Source: Hahellaceae bacterium (lineage in GTDB: Bacteria > Pseudomonadota > Gammaproteobacteria > Pseudomonadales > Oleiphilaceae). Taken from it: 64,000 nt of DNA. This document shows positions 61,160 through 64,000 of the stretch, piece by piece. How positions within the stretch are numbered: the first letter of the stretch is position 1; each line of letters opens with the position of its first letter. Where the stretch lies: positions 62,001-126,000 of the forward strand of contig JADGDV010000007.1 of the NCBI GenBank assembly GCA_016744695.1. The letters are read 5' to 3'. Under the pieces are notes generated by a model. It made no database searches. It worked only from the letters and a program-made list of their open reading frames with translations, and was not told where the DNA came from. The position numbers and the translations under genes are program-made.

Positions 61160-62371
61160 ATGTCTTCAGAAAATGTATTATTAGCCCGCCAACCTATTTA
61201 CGACAGAAGCCAAGAACTTGCAGGCTATGAACTTCTTTTTCGGCCTGAAAACACAGAGGACATGCCAAACTTTGATGGCAATATAGCAACCTCTAGAGTG
61301 TTACTGAATGCATTTACTGAAAGTGATATCGAAAAAATCACAGGGGGCGCGCCAGCTTTTGTGAACTTCACAAGAGAGTTATTAATCAACCCTCCTCCTT
61401 TCAACCCTGAGCATATTATTGTTGAAGTACTTGAAGACATTCATATCGACAATGAAGTAATTAACGCTATTAAAAACCTCAAAGCTAAGGGCTATCGCAT
61501 CGCCTTAGATGATTTTGTAATGGATGAGCGCTACAAACCGCTCTTATCAATGACTGACATTATCAAGCTTGAGCTACCGGCAATGAATCAGTCCGAATTA
61601 AGCAGCACAATTTCCTTTCTAAGAAACTTCAATGTAACACTCCTAGCTGAGAAAATAGAAACGGCAAAAGAATACAGAGTTTGCAAAGAGTTAGGATGTG
61701 ACTTATTTCAAGGCTATTTTTTAAGTAAACCAGAAATCATCAAAGGGCGTAAATTACCTCAAAATAAATTAGCGGTATTACAACTAATTGGTGAATTGCA
61801 AAACCCAACCGTTAATATTACCCAACTCAATCAAATTATATCCAAAGACCCAACACTCAGTTTTAAGTTATTAAAACTTGTAAATTCTGCCGCCTACAGA
61901 CGAGCCAAAACCATTGAGTCTATTCACATGGCGGTAATGATGCTGGGCATTAGTAAAATAAAAAGTTGGTCCAGCTTACTAGCGCTTAGCAAAATGGAAG
62001 ACAAGCCCATTAATTTAAGGCAAATATCATTAACCAGAGCAAAATTATGTGAATTAATGGCCTCTAAGCTTTCACCAGACCAAAACGATTTATACTTCAC
62101 AACAGGCCTATTATCATGCCTTGATATATATTTCGACACACCCTTGCCCGAGCTTCTTGAATCAATCCCCCTTGAAGGCACTATATCTAGCGCCTTACTT
62201 CAGTACAAAGGCAAAGCAGGCTTAGCTTTACATACTGCAAAATTATACGAACAATCTAAGTGGCAAGGTATTCACTGGAACCTATTAGAAAAATTCAATA
62301 TAACTAAGCTAGATATGAATAAATTTTTCATTGAGAGCGCTGTATGGGCAAGTGAACACTGTGACATATAG
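61160..62371 (+). CDS. EAL-HDOD signalling protein (YuxH type)
   Basis: N-terminal EAL domain (about 5-195) and C-terminal HDOD domain (about 195-395), 403 residues from ATG 61160; a TTG four codons earlier is possible. The EAL signature is replaced by YELLFRP (23-29) and metal ligands are incomplete (FVNFTRELL, IVEVLED, ALDDF, AEKIET), so phosphodiesterase activity is unlikely. HDOD starts LQLIGELQNPTVNITQLNQII and has LKLVNSAAYRRAKTIESIHMAVMMLG. Known relatives such as CdgJ-type proteins control motility. The next gene is a GGDEF protein in the same direction. Confidence 0.9.
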   Translation: MSSENVLLARQPIYDRSQELAGYELLFRPENTEDMPNFDGNIATSRVLLNAFTESDIEKITGGAPAFVNFTRELLINPPPFNPEHIIVEVLEDIHIDNEVINAIKNLKAKGYRIALDDFVMDERYKPLLSMTDIIKLELPAMNQSELSSTISFLRNFNVTLLAEKIETAKEYRVCKELGCDLFQGYFLSKPEIIKGRKLPQNKLAVLQLIGELQNPTVNITQLNQIISKDPTLSFKLLKLVNSAAYRRAKTIESIHMAVMMLGISKIKSWSSLLALSKMEDKPINLRQISLTRAKLCELMASKLSPDQNDLYFTTGLLSCLDIYFDTPLPELLESIPLEGTISSALLQYKGKAGLALHTAKLYEQSKWQGIHWNLLEKFNITKLDMNKFFIESAVWASEHCDI

Positions 62372-62456
62372 ATTTTATGTACTTTGTAAAAAGCTGGTCT
62401 ATCATTAATAAAAATGGACACTATAATCAGAAAAAAAGAGACTTAACTCAGCAAAC

Positions 62457-64000
62457 ATGCCAAACACGCAAAACCTCTTACAGCGTTTCAGTCAATTTAA
62501 GTCGAGCTCTCCTCTTTCTTACCGAATGCTCACGTATATACTCATCTGCAGCTCGTTATTCACACTGATATCTGCAGGCATACAAATTTATTCTGACTAT
62601 AGACAAGACGTTGCCAAGGTAGATGAGCGCATGTCTGTAATTGAAACAAGTTACATGAGCAGCTTATCTAGAAGTTTATGGTCACTCGACCAAAAGCTAC
62701 TTAGTGTTCAAATGCAGGGCATTCTTAACCTCCCTGACATCGTACATCTCAAACTTCGAATTTACCCTGACTCCGATATAGAAATTGGTGAGAACTCAAC
62801 TGACATATCTACCCTATCTCACACATTCCCTCTAATACATGAAAGCGAAGAATTCTATACTCTGGGCGAGCTAACCATAACAGCCAGCATGGAAGATATT
62901 TATAGAAAATTAAAGCAGAAAGTTTTTATTATCCTAACAACTCAAGCATTTAAAACCTTCTTTATATCTATTTTGATTCTGATGATATTCCAGCACTTAG
63001 TGGCACGCCATTTAACAAAAATGGCGGTTTTTGCTCAAAATTTAAACATTGACGCACTTGAACAACCTCTAAAGTTAGATCGAAAACCAGGTAAATTTTC
63101 AAAGAAGGATGAGCTATCTCAAGTTACTGACGCAATGAATCAAATGAGATTAAAGCTCATTGATGACTTAGATAAACAACGCTCAAGCGAGAAAGAGATT
63201 AGAAAATTATCACTCGCGATAGATCAGAGCCCATCTTCCGTACTTATTTGTGACAAATTCTGGAAAATTGAATATTCAAACAGCAAATTTTCACAATTAA
63301 CAGGGCACCTTAGTGATGAAATTGTATCTAAGCACCCAAAAGATCTTAATGAAGACACTGCACTATCAAACGACGCTATCCAGATGTGGGAAAACATTCA
63401 ACTACAAGTTGAGCGCGTGGGAGTTTGGCAAGGTGAAGTTCATAGTAAAAGAAAAAATGGTGAACGATTTTGGGAGCAAATATCTATCACCCCCATTAAA
63501 GATGATGCTAATACACCGATGCACTATCTGATCTTAGGCGAAGATATCAGCATAAGAAAACGTTATGAGCAACAACTACTCAGGCAAGCAAATTACGACA
63601 TATTAACGGGTCTCCCTAATAGGATGCTCGCACTTGACCGTCTCAAGCTAGCCTTGGCTCAAGCACGTAGAGATGACCAATTAGTTGGTCTTATGTTTCT
63701 TGATCTCGACAACTTTAAACATATAAACGACACTATGGGTCATGATAATGGCGACAGCTTGCTTATAGAAGCATCACGCCGTATTTCATCATGCCTAAGA
63801 GGAACAAGTACCGTCGCAAGGTTAGGAGGGGATGAATTCTTAGTAATACTCCCCTCTATTACCACTCCCGATGCGACAGAGCAAGTTGCCGACCGTATTC
63901 TACAAACATTTTCTGCGCCATACATGCTGGCAAATCAAGAAGTGTTTATCAGTACAAGTATTGGTATTGCAATATACCCTAGTGATAGTGACGATAGCAG
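62457..64000 (+). CDS. Membrane PAS-GGDEF sensor protein (partial, runs off window)
   Basis: Open from ATG 62457 to the window end, 514 codons. Two membrane helices (about 25-45 and 160-185) enclose a periplasmic sensor domain of about 115 residues. Then a HAMP-like region (ARHLTKMAVFAQNL), a coil, a PAS-PAC sensor (LSLAIDQSPSSVLICD, ending in GEDISIRKRYEQQLL) and a GGDEF domain with DILTGLPNRM, DLDNFKHIND and RLGGDEFLVILPS. There is no RxxD inhibitory site five residues before GGDEF (RGTS is found instead). An EAL domain may follow outside the window. The product is probably active in c-di-GMP synthesis. Confidence 0.88.
   Translation, partial: MPNTQNLLQRFSQFKSSSPLSYRMLTYILICSSLFTLISAGIQIYSDYRQDVAKVDERMSVIETSYMSSLSRSLWSLDQKLLSVQMQGILNLPDIVHLKLRIYPDSDIEIGENSTDISTLSHTFPLIHESEEFYTLGELTITASMEDIYRKLKQKVFIILTTQAFKTFFISILILMIFQHLVARHLTKMAVFAQNLNIDALEQPLKLDRKPGKFSKKDELSQVTDAMNQMRLKLIDDLDKQRSSEKEIRKLSLAIDQSPSSVLICDKFWKIEYSNSKFSQLTGHLSDEIVSKHPKDLNEDTALSNDAIQMWENIQLQVERVGVWQGEVHSKRKNGERFWEQISITPIKDDANTPMHYLILGEDISIRKRYEQQLLRQANYDILTGLPNRMLALDRLKLALAQARRDDQLVGLMFLDLDNFKHINDTMGHDNGDSLLIEASRRISSCLRGTSTVARLGGDEFLVILPSITTPDATEQVADRILQTFSAPYMLANQEVFISTSIGIAIYPSDSDDS

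Noticed and set aside
62377-62568. 63-residue plus-strand frame before the last gene
   Set aside because: Overlaps the start of the long PAS-GGDEF frame in another phase and has no recognisable content.

Overview
The window reads as chromosomal core DNA of a marine-type gammaproteobacterium. The reasons are an AT-rich base composition, a flagellar and chemotaxis block, a complete aerobic TCA segment (sdhCDAB-sucAB-lpd-sucCD next to gltA), choline-to-betaine osmoprotection, and gene orders that, as I recall them, match Pseudomonas and its relatives (GntR-smc-zipA-ligA; topA-hypothetical-fadA-fadB followed by a universal stress gene and an ABC-F gene). I cannot name a genus. I see no insertion sequences, prophage genes or CRISPR array.

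Layout. 1-6.7 kb: a leftward betI-betB-betA-choXWV operon for choline uptake and oxidation to glycine betaine, with a BetI-type palindrome just upstream of betI and a divergent class III aminotransferase. 8.2-12.6 kb: trhA, then cheR and cheV leftward, and flgA, flgM, flgN rightward, with a textbook sigma-28 promoter before flgM. 12.6-16.9 kb: a membrane protein with two MshEN-like (c-di-GMP-binding type) repeats, divergent from a membrane diguanylate cyclase, then a periplasmic cyclophilin and a stand-alone MnmC-type oxidase. 16.9-29.4 kb: chromosome and division housekeeping (ligA, zipA, smc, a GntR regulator, scpA/scpB), plus rluB, trpS and a second diguanylate cyclase. 29.5-42.7 kb: the TCA cluster, with structured leaders before sucA and sucC and gltA divergent from sdhC. 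42.8-50 kb: topA, a conserved membrane coiled-coil protein, and fadBA for beta-oxidation. 50.4-58 kb: several unrecognised proteins, a universal stress protein, an ABC-F ATPase, a MOSC protein coupled to a second cheV, and tRNA-Gly. 58-64 kb: a TetR regulator, a periplasmic binding-protein pair, tRNA-Glu, an EAL-HDOD protein and a partial PAS-GGDEF protein cut by the window end.

A theme is second-messenger and motility control: three GGDEF proteins, one EAL-HDOD protein, a probable c-di-GMP-sensing membrane protein, two CheV paralogues, CheR and the FlgM/FlgN pair. The most original candidates are the MshEN-membrane-LDDxEM protein at 12.6-13.3 kb, the folded leader in front of sucA, the 9-bp tandem repeat directly before the second cheV, the stand-alone MnmC oxidase domain, and several small secreted or cysteine-rich proteins I do not recognise. 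Start codons were moved inward from the longest reading frame where ribosome-binding sites, operators or family N-termini argued for it; these cases are stated.
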